The notes under the pieces: model-generated
What the model was told of the DNA's origin: nothing
Seen by the model: only the letters and a program-made list of their open reading frames with translations
Database searches by the model: none
Shown here: positions 1-9,500 of the stretch, in pieces
Layout: each line of letters begins with the position of its first letter
Position numbering within the stretch: position 1 is the first letter of the stretch
Assembly: GCA_020628645.1 (NCBI GenBank)
Contig: JAHDES010000015.1
Span: 1-64,000, forward strand
From: Saprospiraceae bacterium
GTDB lineage: Bacteria > Bacteroidota > Bacteroidia > Chitinophagales > Saprospiraceae
Reading direction: 5' to 3'
Length of the DNA: 64,000 bases
Made by a program: the position numbers and the translations under genes

Positions 1-70
1 AAAAATTCTTTTCTTGCCTTTTTTGTTTCAAACTTTTTTATGAGAAAACCCTTTATTAACACGCTGATGG

Positions 71-101
71 TTGTGTAAACCAAAAAAAACTGTTATTTTT
101 A
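71..101 (+). promoter_or_regulatory. putative Bacteroidota-type promoter of rpsU
   Basis: A TTG at 71-73 lies 20 bases before TATTTTTA at 94-101. This is close to the Bacteroidota consensus (TTTG, about 19-21 bases, TAnnTTTG); the final G of the -7 element is replaced by A. It sits about 50 bases before the rpsU start codon, a normal leader length. The assignment rests on pattern match only. Confidence 0.35.
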
Positions 102-152
102 CGCTCCTTTTTGAGAAAAGGATAAATTATTGGAATAAATTAACTTCAAAAT

Positions 153-344
153 ATGATTATAATTGATGTAAAAGATGGGGAATCTATAGATAGAGCCCTA
201 AAACGTTACAAAAACAAACATAGACGAGTCGGTATTATCAAAGAAGTTCGTGGAAGAAAGCATTTCACCAAACCTTCTGTACGTAGAAGAGAAGAAGTGT
301 TAAAAGCTGCCTACCGTCTTCAAAAATATGGCGACCAAGACTAG
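153..344 (+). CDS. rpsU: 30S ribosomal protein S21
   Basis: This is a small basic protein of 63 residues, the usual length of bacterial S21. It begins MIIIDVKDGESIDRALKRYK and carries the family pattern GESIDRALKRYK..H...G...E.R.R..F.KPSVRRR. S21 binds the 3' domain of 16S rRNA on the 30S subunit and takes part in initiation. Bacteroidota generally have no working Shine-Dalgarno recognition and S21 is part of that picture in the phylum, but this is established knowledge and not visible here. The ATG at 153 is the only sensible start. The gene stands alone, with its own candidate promoter, and is followed by a gap of about 117 bases before the flavin reductase gene. Confidence 0.95.
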   Translation: MIIIDVKDGESIDRALKRYKNKHRRVGIIKEVRGRKHFTKPSVRRREEVLKAAYRLQKYGDQD

Positions 345-461
345 TGTATATCTAGTTATTTATAACATAGTTATTAATTATGAACAAGATTATAGAAGTA
401 CCTTTTGGTCTTTTGTAATCTTGTTTGTGTTTATAGTCTATTCAATTATTATTCTTTTGAT

Positions 462-1349
462 ATGATTATCAACCCTACCCAAATTCCTACACGTGAATTG
501 CATCAGTTTTTATTAGGATCCGTTGCGCCAAGACCTATTGCTTTCGTGAGTACAGTAGATGAAAATGAAACTCCTAATCTTGCCCCTTACAGTTTTTTTA
601 ATGCCTTTAGTTCTAATCCTCCCATTGTAGTTTTTTCTTCTAATCGTCGTGTAACGAATAATAGTACAAAAGATACTTTACATAATATCAAACAAACAAA
701 GGAGGCAGTAATAAATGTCGTCAATTATAATATTGTCCATCAAATGGCAGTAAGTGCTGTAGAATTTGATCGTGGGATTAGTGAATTTTCAAAAACTGGC
801 TTGACTCCTGTAGCATCTGAAGTAGTTAAAGCTCCTCGAATTAAGGAATCACCAGTAAATATGGAATGTGTAGTAAAAGATATAATTACATTGGGGGAAC
901 ATGGGGGAGCAGGGCATTTAATTATTTGTGAAGTTGTGCGAATGCATATTGATGATAATATTATAGGTGAAAATAATCGAATTGATCCTCATAAAATTGA
1001 TTTAATGGGCAGAATGGGACGCTCCTACTATGTAAGAGCTAGTGGAGATGCAGTGCAAACAATTTTTCAACCAGTCACGAAAATGGTAATTGGTTATGAT
1101 TCACTGCCAGATTCTGTGAAAAAAAGTACCATATTATCTGCGAATAATATTGGTCAATTGGCAGGACTTCATGAGATACCTTCTACTGAATCAATAGAAG
1201 CATTAAAGAATGATCCTACCATTAGGCAGGTGATACGATTGGAGCAAGCAGGAAATAAATTACATTTAATAGCAAAAACAACTCTAGATAATACAAAAGA
1301 TCGAATTCGTGCAGGAAGTTTAGTTTGGTTAGCAGATTCCTATTTTTAA
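462..1349 (+). CDS. flavin reductase family protein (FMN-binding split barrel)
   Basis: The protein is 295 residues when started at the ATG at 462. The frame is open further upstream (to 405), but the family's N-terminal pattern (IPTRELHQFLLGSVAPRPIA, then FVSTVD and NLAPYSFFNAFS) begins directly after this ATG, so the longer start is unlikely. The SVAPRPIAFVST and N.APYSFF motifs mark the flavin-reductase-like, FMN-binding split-barrel fold. Members reduce flavins with NAD(P)H or act as the reductase half of two-component oxygenases; the substrate here cannot be read from sequence. It is cytosolic with no signal peptide. Eleven bases separate it from the downstream SDR gene, so the two are probably co-transcribed and may act in one redox step. 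Confidence 0.8.
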   Translation: MIINPTQIPTRELHQFLLGSVAPRPIAFVSTVDENETPNLAPYSFFNAFSSNPPIVVFSSNRRVTNNSTKDTLHNIKQTKEAVINVVNYNIVHQMAVSAVEFDRGISEFSKTGLTPVASEVVKAPRIKESPVNMECVVKDIITLGEHGGAGHLIICEVVRMHIDDNIIGENNRIDPHKIDLMGRMGRSYYVRASGDAVQTIFQPVTKMVIGYDSLPDSVKKSTILSANNIGQLAGLHEIPSTESIEALKNDPTIRQVIRLEQAGNKLHLIAKTTLDNTKDRIRAGSLVWLADSYF

Positions 1350-1360
1350 ATTAGTATAAA

Positions 1361-2137
1361 ATGAACTTAGGACTTAAAGATCAATTATTTGTTATAGGCG
1401 GTGCAACTAGTGGCTTTGGTGCGGCAGTCGCACGAACTTTAGTCACCGAAGGGGCAAAAATTATAGCAGTTGCTAGAAGAGAAGCGCTTATACATGCATT
1501 TATGTCTGAGTTTCCAGATCAAATAGAAGGTATTACGGGAGATCTTACTAAATCTTCTACTATTCAAAAGGTAATTCAACAAGTAGGAGGACGCAAATTA
1601 CATGGCGTTTTAGTCAACGCAGGTGGTCCTCCAGCAAAATCCTTTTTAGAAACGACACTTGAAGACTGGGATAATGCTTACCATAATGTAATGCGTTGGA
1701 AAATAGAATTAACTCAGGCCTTATTGCCTCATTTTCAACAACAACGTTATGGAAGATTAGTTTATGTGGAAAGTTTATCTGTAAAACAACCAATAGAGAA
1801 TTTAGTTTTGAGTAACTCTATCCGCTTAGGTGTCGTAGGATTTGTAAAAACACTATCCCAAGAAGTTGCCAAAGAAGGAATTACACTTAATATTTTAGGA
1901 CCAGGCTATCACGCCACTCCAGCTATGGATCGCTTGTTTCAAAAGCAAAGTAAAAGTAAAGGGATTACGATAGATGAAGCACGTCAATCCTTTGAAAATA
2001 TTATACCGGTAGGACATCTTGGTGATCCTAATGATTTTGCTCATTTGGCATCTTGGTTATTATCAGAAAGTAGTCGATATATCACAGGACAAACCATAAG
2101 TGTAGATGGTGGGGCAGTTTATGGCATTATGGGTTAA
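1361..2137 (+). CDS. short-chain dehydrogenase/reductase with atypical active site
   Basis: This 258-residue protein has an SDR Rossmann fold. The nucleotide-binding glycine motif GGATSGFG is at residues 13-20, the NAG motif at 86-88, and the C-terminal end has the usual S..ITGQTISVDGG signature. The catalytic YxxxK is missing. Aligning on the helix that follows (LGVVGFVKTLS) puts Ser151 and Arg155 (SNSIR) in its place. SDRs with SNxxR at this position form a recognised divergent group, so the protein is probably folded and used, but the ordinary proton relay is absent. It could be a reductase with altered chemistry or a non-catalytic binder. It follows the flavin reductase by 11 bases. Confidence 0.8.
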   Translation: MNLGLKDQLFVIGGATSGFGAAVARTLVTEGAKIIAVARREALIHAFMSEFPDQIEGITGDLTKSSTIQKVIQQVGGRKLHGVLVNAGGPPAKSFLETTLEDWDNAYHNVMRWKIELTQALLPHFQQQRYGRLVYVESLSVKQPIENLVLSNSIRLGVVGFVKTLSQEVAKEGITLNILGPGYHATPAMDRLFQKQSKSKGITIDEARQSFENIIPVGHLGDPNDFAHLASWLLSESSRYITGQTISVDGGAVYGIMG

Positions 2138-2172
2138 AAGGCAATTTTTTTTATCTTTGTGTGCAAATTAAA

Positions 2173-2532
2173 ATGGAAGATTGGCAATTAGATTTTGAAT
2201 GGTTACAGGTAAGGCATTTAGTAAAAGATGCCCTAGGTAAAGAGCAATTACCTAATATGAATGCTATTTTATTTTTGGTAGGGGTGCAAGAATTGGGGCG
2301 TTGGAGAACAAAATTCACTAAAGAAGAAAAGCAAGATTTAATGCACATTGCAGTTTGTCGATTGTTAAGTTATGACGGTTATTATGAATTTGTAGGACGA
2401 GACGAAGAAGGATGGCCTCATTGGAAACAGTTAAAACAAATTCCTATAGAAGGTGTCAAAAATCAAGAAAGCTTACTAAAAGAAAAATTGGTACAATATT
2501 TCCATGATTGGAAAAAAGAAAATCATAATTAG
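2173..2532 (+). CDS. conserved-looking small protein of unknown function
   Basis: I do not recognise a named family. The product is 119 residues from the ATG at 2173; a GTG four codons upstream (2161) is possible but less likely. The protein is soluble, rich in Trp, Glu and Lys (MEDWQLDFEWLQ, GRWRTKF, EEGWPHWKQL), and has no signal peptide, membrane segment or metal motif. Its stop codon at 2530-2532 directly abuts the ATG of the cyclophilin lipoprotein gene at 2533. That suggests translational coupling inside the operon that runs from the flavin reductase to the glucokinase. Confidence 0.6.
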   Translation: MEDWQLDFEWLQVRHLVKDALGKEQLPNMNAILFLVGVQELGRWRTKFTKEEKQDLMHIAVCRLLSYDGYYEFVGRDEEGWPHWKQLKQIPIEGVKNQESLLKEKLVQYFHDWKKENHN

Positions 2533-3201
2533 ATGAAGAAGTTATTTCAATTCATTTTTATAGGCTTACTGTTCTTAACTATCCTTTCTTGCGATACGGA
2601 TAATACGACCTATGTGGAAATTATGACCGATCATGGAAGAATGGTAGCTAAATTATATGATGATACTCCTTTACATAAAGAAAACTTCATCAAATTAGCG
2701 AATGAAGGCTTTTTTGAAGATCTTTTGTTTCATCGAGTAGTAAAGGGTTTTATGATTCAAGGTGGTGATCCGAATTCTAGAGGAGCAGATCAAAATGCTC
2801 GATTGGGAAATGGGGGGCCTGGTTATAAAATTCCCCACGAAATTGGTTATCCTCATTTAAAAGGAGCTATAGCGGCAGCTCGCCAAAGTGATGCTGTAAA
2901 TCCAAATAAAGAATCTTCGGGCTCCCAGTTTTATATTGTACAAGGTAATCCAGTACCACCTAATCAATTAGATGCTATTGCTCGATCTAAAGGATTTAAT
3001 TATAATGAAGAACAGAAAAAAGCCTATACAACAATTGGAGGCACTCCTAACTTGGATGGGGATTATACTGTTTTTGGTGAAGTTATTGAAGGTTTAGATG
3101 TAATTGATGCGATTGCAGCTGTGCCTGTAAATGGAAGCCGCCCTGTGCAGGATGTAAAAATGAATGTCCGAATTATTAAAAAGAGCGAAATTAAACAATA
3201 G
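2533..3201 (+). CDS. cyclophilin-type peptidyl-prolyl isomerase lipoprotein
   Basis: The 222-residue protein opens with a lipoprotein signal (MKKLFQFIFIGLLFLTILSC), with the lipobox Cys at residue 20. The rest is one cyclophilin domain, roughly residues 28-218. Active-site signatures are visible: LFHRVVKGFMIQGGDP, with the catalytic Arg in FHR, and ESSGSQFYIV. It should catalyse cis-trans isomerisation of Xaa-Pro bonds in the periplasm, anchored to a membrane as a folding factor. It has insertions (PNKESSGSQF, LDAIARSKGFNYNEEQKKAY) typical of Bacteroidota cyclophilins. The start abuts the previous stop, and its own stop abuts the ATG of a second cyclophilin gene, which is evidently a tandem duplicate. 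Confidence 0.93.
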   Translation: MKKLFQFIFIGLLFLTILSCDTDNTTYVEIMTDHGRMVAKLYDDTPLHKENFIKLANEGFFEDLLFHRVVKGFMIQGGDPNSRGADQNARLGNGGPGYKIPHEIGYPHLKGAIAAARQSDAVNPNKESSGSQFYIVQGNPVPPNQLDAIARSKGFNYNEEQKKAYTTIGGTPNLDGDYTVFGEVIEGLDVIDAIAAVPVNGSRPVQDVKMNVRIIKKSEIKQ

Positions 3202-4092
3202 ATGTCCACGAACTATCCAATTTTTTATATACTTGTCCTTCTTCTTCTTACTGCTTGTGGAAGACCTATAGCAAAATTTAGTGTACAAGGTACCGATCAA
3301 ACCGCTCCTGCAAAAGTGCAATTTGAAAATGCTTCTGAAAAAGCAGAAGATTTTAGTTGGGATTTTGGAGATGGTACAAGTTCAGAAGAAGTTTCCCCTA
3401 ACCATACCTATAAATCTTCAGGAAATTATACCGTTATTTTAAAAGCCAAAAAAGGAAACAAAGAAACCATCAGTCAACAACAAGTCTTTATTGATGCTCC
3501 TAAAGATTGTTTAGTAGAATTATCGACAGATTATGGTAATATGATTATCAAACTTTCTAATGCTACACCATTGCATCGCGATAATTTTATCAAATTGGTA
3601 GAAGAAGGATTTTATAATGACCTTTTATTTCATCGTGTAATTAGTGGTTTTATGATTCAGGGCGGTGATCCTCGTTCTCGTAATGCCAAACCTAATGCGC
3701 CATTGGGATCAGGAGGACCCGGCTATCAAATACCTGCTGAGTTTGTCGATTCATTAGTTCATATAAAAGGCGCTATAGCAGCCGCTCGTACTGGTGATAA
3801 TGTTAATCCAAAACGAGAATCTTCAGGTTCTCAGTTTTATATTGTACATGGACAACCACAAAATGTGGCTCGTTTAGAAACATTAGAACGTCAAAAAGGA
3901 ATATCATATTCAGATGAACAACGAAAGCAATATAGTGAATTAGGAGGAACACCCTTTCTCGATCAAGACTATACCGTATTTGGTCAAGTAATAGAAGGGC
4001 TTGAAGTAATTGATAAAATAGCTGCTTCAAAAACAGGTCGTGGTGATCGTCCTGTAAAAGATGTAAAAATGACATTAAAAGTAATTGATTAA
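3202..4092 (+). CDS. PKD-domain cyclophilin lipoprotein
   Basis: The 296-residue lipoprotein has its lipobox Cys at residue 19 (LVLLLLTACG). A PKD domain follows (about residues 22-98, with the signature SWDFGDGTSSEE and the later NHTY), then a cyclophilin domain (about 103-295, with LFHRVISGFMIQGGDP and ESSGSQFYIV). The isomerase part closely resembles the upstream gene product, including the same internal insertion, so it arose by tandem duplication plus gain of the PKD module. PKD domains are beta-sandwich binding or spacer modules on surface proteins, so this copy may be held further from the membrane or directed to a partner. It abuts the preceding gene with no intergenic base. Confidence 0.92.
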   Translation: MSTNYPIFYILVLLLLTACGRPIAKFSVQGTDQTAPAKVQFENASEKAEDFSWDFGDGTSSEEVSPNHTYKSSGNYTVILKAKKGNKETISQQQVFIDAPKDCLVELSTDYGNMIIKLSNATPLHRDNFIKLVEEGFYNDLLFHRVISGFMIQGGDPRSRNAKPNAPLGSGGPGYQIPAEFVDSLVHIKGAIAAARTGDNVNPKRESSGSQFYIVHGQPQNVARLETLERQKGISYSDEQRKQYSELGGTPFLDQDYTVFGQVIEGLEVIDKIAASKTGRGDRPVKDVKMTLKVID

Positions 4093-4116
4093 GCAAATAG
4101 ATTCATACATATACAA

Positions 4117-4887
4117 ATGCAAGAAGGAGTTACGCTTGGAATTGATATTGGAGGCACTGGAATAAAAGGTGCTTTAGTAGATTGTGAAAAAGGGACCTTA
4201 ATAACGGAACGTTATCGACTGGAAACCCCTCAACCCGCTAATCCAGAATCGGTGGCCTATACCGTAAATGAATTGGTACAACATTTTAATTGGAAAGGAC
4301 AAATTGGTTGTGGTTTTCCCGCCATCGTCAAACATGGAGTAGCTAATTCAGCAGCAAATATTGATGATGCTTGGATTGGTATTAATGCAGAATCATTATT
4401 GTCTAAAATTACTTCTTGTCCTGTCGTAGTACTTAATGATGCAGATGCAGCAGGAATGGCAGAGTTGAAACATGGAGTTGGTCGTTCCAGAGAAGGAGTA
4501 GTTATGATGATTACCATTGGTTCAGGTTTGGGATCTGCTATGTTCGTTAATGGAAATTTAGTACCAAATACAGAACTAGGTCATCTTTATTTAAAAGGCC
4601 AGGAGCAAGTAGCAGAGAAATATTGCTCAAATAATGCGCGTAAAAAAGAAGGTCTAGGATGGTCGGAGTGGGCAGCTCGCTTTTCACAATATTTATGTCA
4701 TTTGGAACGATTATACACCCCAGATTTATTTATCTTAGGTGGAGGAGGAAGTAAAAAATTTGAAAAATTTTCTGACTATTTAGATGTTTCCACTAAGGTG
4801 TTACCCGCTAAATTATTAAATAATGCAGGAATCATTGGAGCAGCAATGTACGCTCATGAAGTAGATTCAGGCTTGGTAAAAGGATAA
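4117..4887 (+). CDS. ppgK: ROK-family polyphosphate glucokinase-like kinase
   Basis: The 256-residue sugar kinase belongs to the ROK/ASKHA fold. The phosphate-1 loop is DIGGTGIKG (residues 10-18), the catalytic Asp is D108 in the LNDADAAGMAE motif, and phosphate 2 is TIGSGLGSAMF followed by the segment PNTELGH. The LNDADAAG / G.LVPNTELGH combination and the absence of the ROK zinc-binding CxCGxxGC motif match polyphosphate-glucose phosphotransferases. These phosphorylate glucose from inorganic polyphosphate or ATP. A plain ATP-dependent glucokinase is the alternative. It is cytosolic. It lies 24 bases after the second cyclophilin and is probably the last gene of that run. Confidence 0.72.
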   Translation: MQEGVTLGIDIGGTGIKGALVDCEKGTLITERYRLETPQPANPESVAYTVNELVQHFNWKGQIGCGFPAIVKHGVANSAANIDDAWIGINAESLLSKITSCPVVVLNDADAAGMAELKHGVGRSREGVVMMITIGSGLGSAMFVNGNLVPNTELGHLYLKGQEQVAEKYCSNNARKKEGLGWSEWAARFSQYLCHLERLYTPDLFILGGGGSKKFEKFSDYLDVSTKVLPAKLLNNAGIIGAAMYAHEVDSGLVKG

Positions 4888-4948
4888 TTCCTTGTTTTTA
4901 AGTTTTTGCACCTATTTTCCTATCACTGATAAATGAACTGCCTTCAGT

Positions 4949-6193
4949 ATGTCCTACCTTTTACTGAAAAACATAAAGTCACTTGTACAAGTAGAAAATA
5001 GTACGCGCTCAATAATTATGGGTAGAGAGATGGATAAACTCTCTACCTTAGAAAATGCGTGGCTATTACTGAAGGATGAACAAATCCTTGACTTTGGAAG
5101 TATGGATAATTGTCCAGATCGGGCAGATGAAATACTAGATGTTGAAGGAAAAATGGTATTTCCCACATGGTGCGACTCCCATACTCATCTTGTTTTTGCA
5201 GGAAGTCGTGAAGGAGAGTTTGTTGATCGTATTAAAGGATTAACATATGAGGAAATTGCTAAACGAGGAGGTGGTATTCTCAATTCAGCTAAACGATTAC
5301 AAGCCACTTCAGAAGATGAATTATACGAACAATCTTATCAACGATTACAGGAAATTATTTCTTATGGAACTGGTGTAGTTGAGATCAAGAGTGGATATGG
5401 TTTAACGGTAGAAAGTGAATTGAAAATTCTTCGAGTCATAAAACGGCTGAAAGAAAATACGTCTGCTACAATTAAAGCGACTTTCCTAGGGGCACATGCT
5501 ATTCCTTTAAACTATAAGAGTAATAGAGTAGGGTACATTCAACTCATTATTAATGAAATGTTGCCCCGTATTGCAGCAGAAAATTTAGCCGATTATATTG
5601 ATGTTTTTTGTGAAAAAGTTGCCTTTTCTGTACAAGAAACAGAACAAATTCTCTTCGCAGGAAAACGATATGGCTTGAAACCTAAAATCCATACCAACCA
5701 ATTTAATTGTATGGGTGGAATTCAAGCAGCTATCAAAGCAGAAGCCATTTCAGTAGACCATCTAGAGGTAGTAAATGAGATAGAAATCGCAGCACTACAA
5801 CAATCTTCTACAATTGCAACCTTGCTTCCATCGGCACCATTCTTTATAAATGACCATTACCCGCCTGCTCGCCAGTTAATGAATGCTAATATTCCCATTG
5901 CTTTAGCAACAGATTTCAATCCAGGTTCAACACCTTCAGGACGTATGTCTTTTGTTTTATCCTTGGCTTGTATAAAGATGCGCATGACACCAAATGAAGT
6001 GATTAATGCAGCCACCTTAAATGGAGCTGCTGCCTTAGAGTTGGAGAAAGATTATGGAAGTATTGCGAAAGGAAAAGTCGCCAATATATTTATTACTAAA
6101 AAAATTCCTACAATTGGATATTTAATGTATGCTTTTGGCAGCGATTTAATAGATGAGGTGATCTTAAAAGGGAAAAGAATTTATAAGAGTTAA
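4949..6193 (+). CDS. hutI: imidazolonepropionase
   Basis: The 414-residue protein matches HutI in length and in its motifs. These include SHTHLVFAGSREGEF (metal-ligand HxH), GVVEIKSGYGL, FLGAHAIP, KIHTNQFN, SVDHLEVV and ATDFNPGSTPSGRM. HutI is a zinc/iron amidohydrolase that opens the ring of 4-imidazolone-5-propanoate to N-formimino-L-glutamate in histidine degradation. It acts in the cytosol. No other hut gene is in the window, so the pathway genes are either scattered or lie elsewhere. A gap of 61 bases separates it from the kinase gene; it may have its own promoter. Confidence 0.95.
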   Translation: MSYLLLKNIKSLVQVENSTRSIIMGREMDKLSTLENAWLLLKDEQILDFGSMDNCPDRADEILDVEGKMVFPTWCDSHTHLVFAGSREGEFVDRIKGLTYEEIAKRGGGILNSAKRLQATSEDELYEQSYQRLQEIISYGTGVVEIKSGYGLTVESELKILRVIKRLKENTSATIKATFLGAHAIPLNYKSNRVGYIQLIINEMLPRIAAENLADYIDVFCEKVAFSVQETEQILFAGKRYGLKPKIHTNQFNCMGGIQAAIKAEAISVDHLEVVNEIEIAALQQSSTIATLLPSAPFFINDHYPPARQLMNANIPIALATDFNPGSTPSGRMSFVLSLACIKMRMTPNEVINAATLNGAAALELEKDYGSIAKGKVANIFITKKIPTIGYLMYAFGSDLIDEVILKGKRIYKS

Positions 6194-6556
6194 GAAAGAT
6201 ATCAAGTATTAATTGTGCCTTTTATAATACTAATGAGCAAAGCAATATTTATAATATTCTATCGTTTTTTGATTGGGCTAGTCAATTCTAAATTACACTT
6301 AGAAGCGTCTCAATAACAATCATAAGCCTGATATTTCCCTTTTCAATGTAGTAAATATCCTTTTTTGCTTTATTTAAAGGAGTAAAAAAGAACAAATTAT
6401 GCTATCTAATTATATTTAATAGTTAGAGTGTAGAGATGTTTTTCAACATTATACTATTTTTGTAGATAGAAATATTACTATATCACACTATACTTTTAGC
6501 AGAAGAAGACGATATGCTCGTCTTAAATTTCACAAAACACAAATATTAACCGAAAG
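6194..6556. other. 363-base intergenic region upstream of the SprB-like gene
   Basis: No gene or RNA is recognisable here. It holds a consensus -7 element (6455-6462) and, in the presumed leader, a 7-bp hairpin (AAGACGA at 6506-6512 pairing with TCGTCTT at 6518-6524, loop of five). Otherwise it is featureless AT-rich sequence. Confidence 0.6.
6455..6462 (+). promoter_or_regulatory. putative -7 element for the SprB-like adhesin gene
   Basis: TATTTTTG matches TAnnTTTG exactly and lies about 95 bases before the start codon at 6557. No convincing TTTG -33 element was seen at the right distance, so the call rests on the -7 box alone. Confidence 0.35.
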
Positions 6557-9500
6557 ATGACTAAGCGTTTAATCCCATTTTTACTTTGTACATTATTTGC
6601 CTTGCAGGCTTATACTCAAACTCCACAAAGTCTAAACGTCAGTGATAATTATCGTCCATCCAATAATCTTTCTGAACAACGAATGATGTGTGGAGATGCT
6701 GGGTCTATTGACTTAGTACAATTTCCTGGGCAGAGTAATGATTTTGATCTAACAGGTGACAATACAATTTATCTGTGTTGTTTAGATAGTATTCAAATAG
6801 AACACAATGGAGATTATGATCTAAGTGGGGATCCTGTTTCTGGAACAGCCCCAGGTATAGGGTACTTATTTTATGATTGTTCTCCTACTATTGATGGGCC
6901 TGATCTCGATGACATTACCATGAATGATCCTTGTGTCAATACGACATCTCCCATCACGGTTAATAATGTAGATATAGAACAACAACAAGGAATTTGGGTC
7001 ACATCTAGTGATAATCAATTTGGAGATTTACTAATAAAAAATGAAAAAGGACTTCAAAATGCCTTTAATAATGGCGATCCTGTTCAATTTTGGTTTGCTC
7101 CATTCACAATACATAATTTTTCCTTATTAGAAATAGAAGGATCTTGTGTGAATTCTCGCGTAGACCAAGCCTTTTCTATAGTTTATTTGAATGAAATAGA
7201 GGTGCTATCACCTAGGGCTAGTTTAGGTGGAGGAAGTTTTAGAGTGCGAGGAGGACTTCCTGAATTTGAGGGAGCTCCTACAGATTATACCATTACGATT
7301 ACAAAGCAAGATGATCCCTCTGTTATAGGGACAGTAACTAGCGGCCCTGCATTCAATAATCAAGAAGTAACGTTCACTGTTCCAGAAGAGGGCGTTTATA
7401 ATATTTGTGTGGAAGATGGCAGAAGTTGCGGTGCTTGCACGGATATTGCCACTTTTCTAGAACCACCTTTAACCTTTAGTATGCCTGATACGACAGTTTT
7501 AGTAGGCACAAATGTTTGTTTACCTGTTACTATGTCTGGAATTAGTGGTTTACAAGGATTTCAATTTGGAATAGAATATGAAGGTGTTGACTTAACTTTT
7601 GATAATATATTGCCCAATGAAACCTATTTTATGCCAGGATTTTTTGAATTCTTTGCCCCTCCTGGTCAAAATAGAATTTCCAATTCTTTTTTCCTTACAC
7701 CGCCTTCTGTTATTGATATACCAAGTACAATTATTGCATTCGAGGTATGTTTCGATGTGACTACTGAGGATGGTGTATGCGAAGATGTATTATTTGGTAA
7801 TATACCTATACCAGAATTTGGACTAGTTATCAATGGACAAAGCTATGGCTTTCCAGAAGAGTTCATCATTTTTGAAAATGGCTCAATTTGTACCCAGTCA
7901 TCTGAATTAGATGTAACAGTTACGACAGATCCTGATTGTACGACTTCTACTTTGACTACAGGTACAGTAAACTTTATGATGAATAATGGTGTTCCGCCCT
8001 ATAGTGTTTCATGGCAGATATGCGGCAATCCTGTAGTGATAGGGCCCTTGCCTTCTCCTACAGATAATATCTCTTTTAATTCACCTGCAGGAGTATATTG
8101 TTATACTATTACGGATTCTTCCATACCTTCTTTGACAGGGATGGGGACATTCGAAATTATGCAAGGAGATAATTTGGGGTTAAATATTAATCCTACTAGT
8201 CCAATTTCTTGTTTTGGAGAAAGTGATGGAGCAGCAGAAGCAGAGTTAGTGGTTAATAATTCTGCTCCTTCGGATATATCTCAGTATACATTTGCATGGG
8301 AAGGTGAAGGAGGTACTCCTTTAGGAAATACACAATCCATTACAGGACTTGCTGCTGGTAATGTCTTTGTAACAGTTACAGATACTAATAATGGTTGTAC
8401 AGTTGAAACTTCTTTTGCATTAAGCCAACCGCTCGCAATTACTTTGGATAGTGTGCAATTAAACAATCCAGGTTGTCCAGGAGATTCAGACGGCTCTATT
8501 AATGTATTTTATAGTGGTGGTTCAAACAATTTCACTTATGCATGGAGCGATCCTTTAGGAACAGATAATCAAGTGCTGTTTGGAATAGGGCAAGGTATGT
8601 ATGCAGTATCTGTTAGTGATGATAGTGGTTGTATGGCGGTACCAGATACTTTTAATTTAGCGGATCCAGATTCTATTCGTGTAATATTTTCTGATGCCGA
8701 GGATGTAAGTTGTTTTGAAGGAGTACCTTGCGATGGACAAATTACAGCTACCGTTTCTGGTGGCGATGGCGGTCCATATGACTTTGTATGGGATAGTGGA
8801 GAAACAGCAATGGGGGTAACTACAAGTACTGCTACTATGCTTTGTCAAGGTATGCAAGGACTTACGGTTCGTGATGCAGGTTGTGGTATTATTGATTCTT
8901 TCATGATAGGTTCACCTGATCCTTTGAGTATAAGTAATTCGGGTACAGTAGCCTATCGACCGAGTTGTTGGGGATTAGAGGATGGAAGTATTAAGGTAAA
9001 TGCTACAGGAGGCACACCAGGTTATTCTTATAATTGGGATATTAATGGTATGATGGCGACAGGTGATTCTATTTCAGGTCTTGGAGCAGGAACATATGCT
9101 GTTACAGTGATGGATGTAAATGGTTGTACTATACCTGCTCAGCTGGAAGTTGTGCCAACAGATACGCTTATTGCAATGGTTGATCCTAATCCAGATACTA
9201 CTTCTCCTTCTATTTCTTGTTCTGATGCTTCAGATGGATTTATTTCGGTATTTTATACAGGAGGAAATATTGGTGGAGATATTACCTATAATTGGAGTCC
9301 CAATGTGTCTTCGTTTTCTTCTGCAACAGGTTTAACTGCAGGTACATACGAAGTAACTATAATAGATAGTAAAGGTTGTACAGATTCGACATCTTATACG
9401 ATAACTGCTCCTACACCTGTTGAATTTGAAATAGCACCTATCGCTCCCCCTAAATGTTTTGGAGATCGAACGCAGTTAGCTATTCAAAGTGCTAATGGAG

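Noticed and set aside
4909-4918. TAAGTTTTTG upstream of hutI as a promoter
   Set aside because: The spacing inside the -7 box is four instead of two bases and no -33 is visible.
8281-8857. Minus-strand frames inside the SprB-like gene
   Set aside because: They are shadows of the repeat-coding sense strand without coding features.
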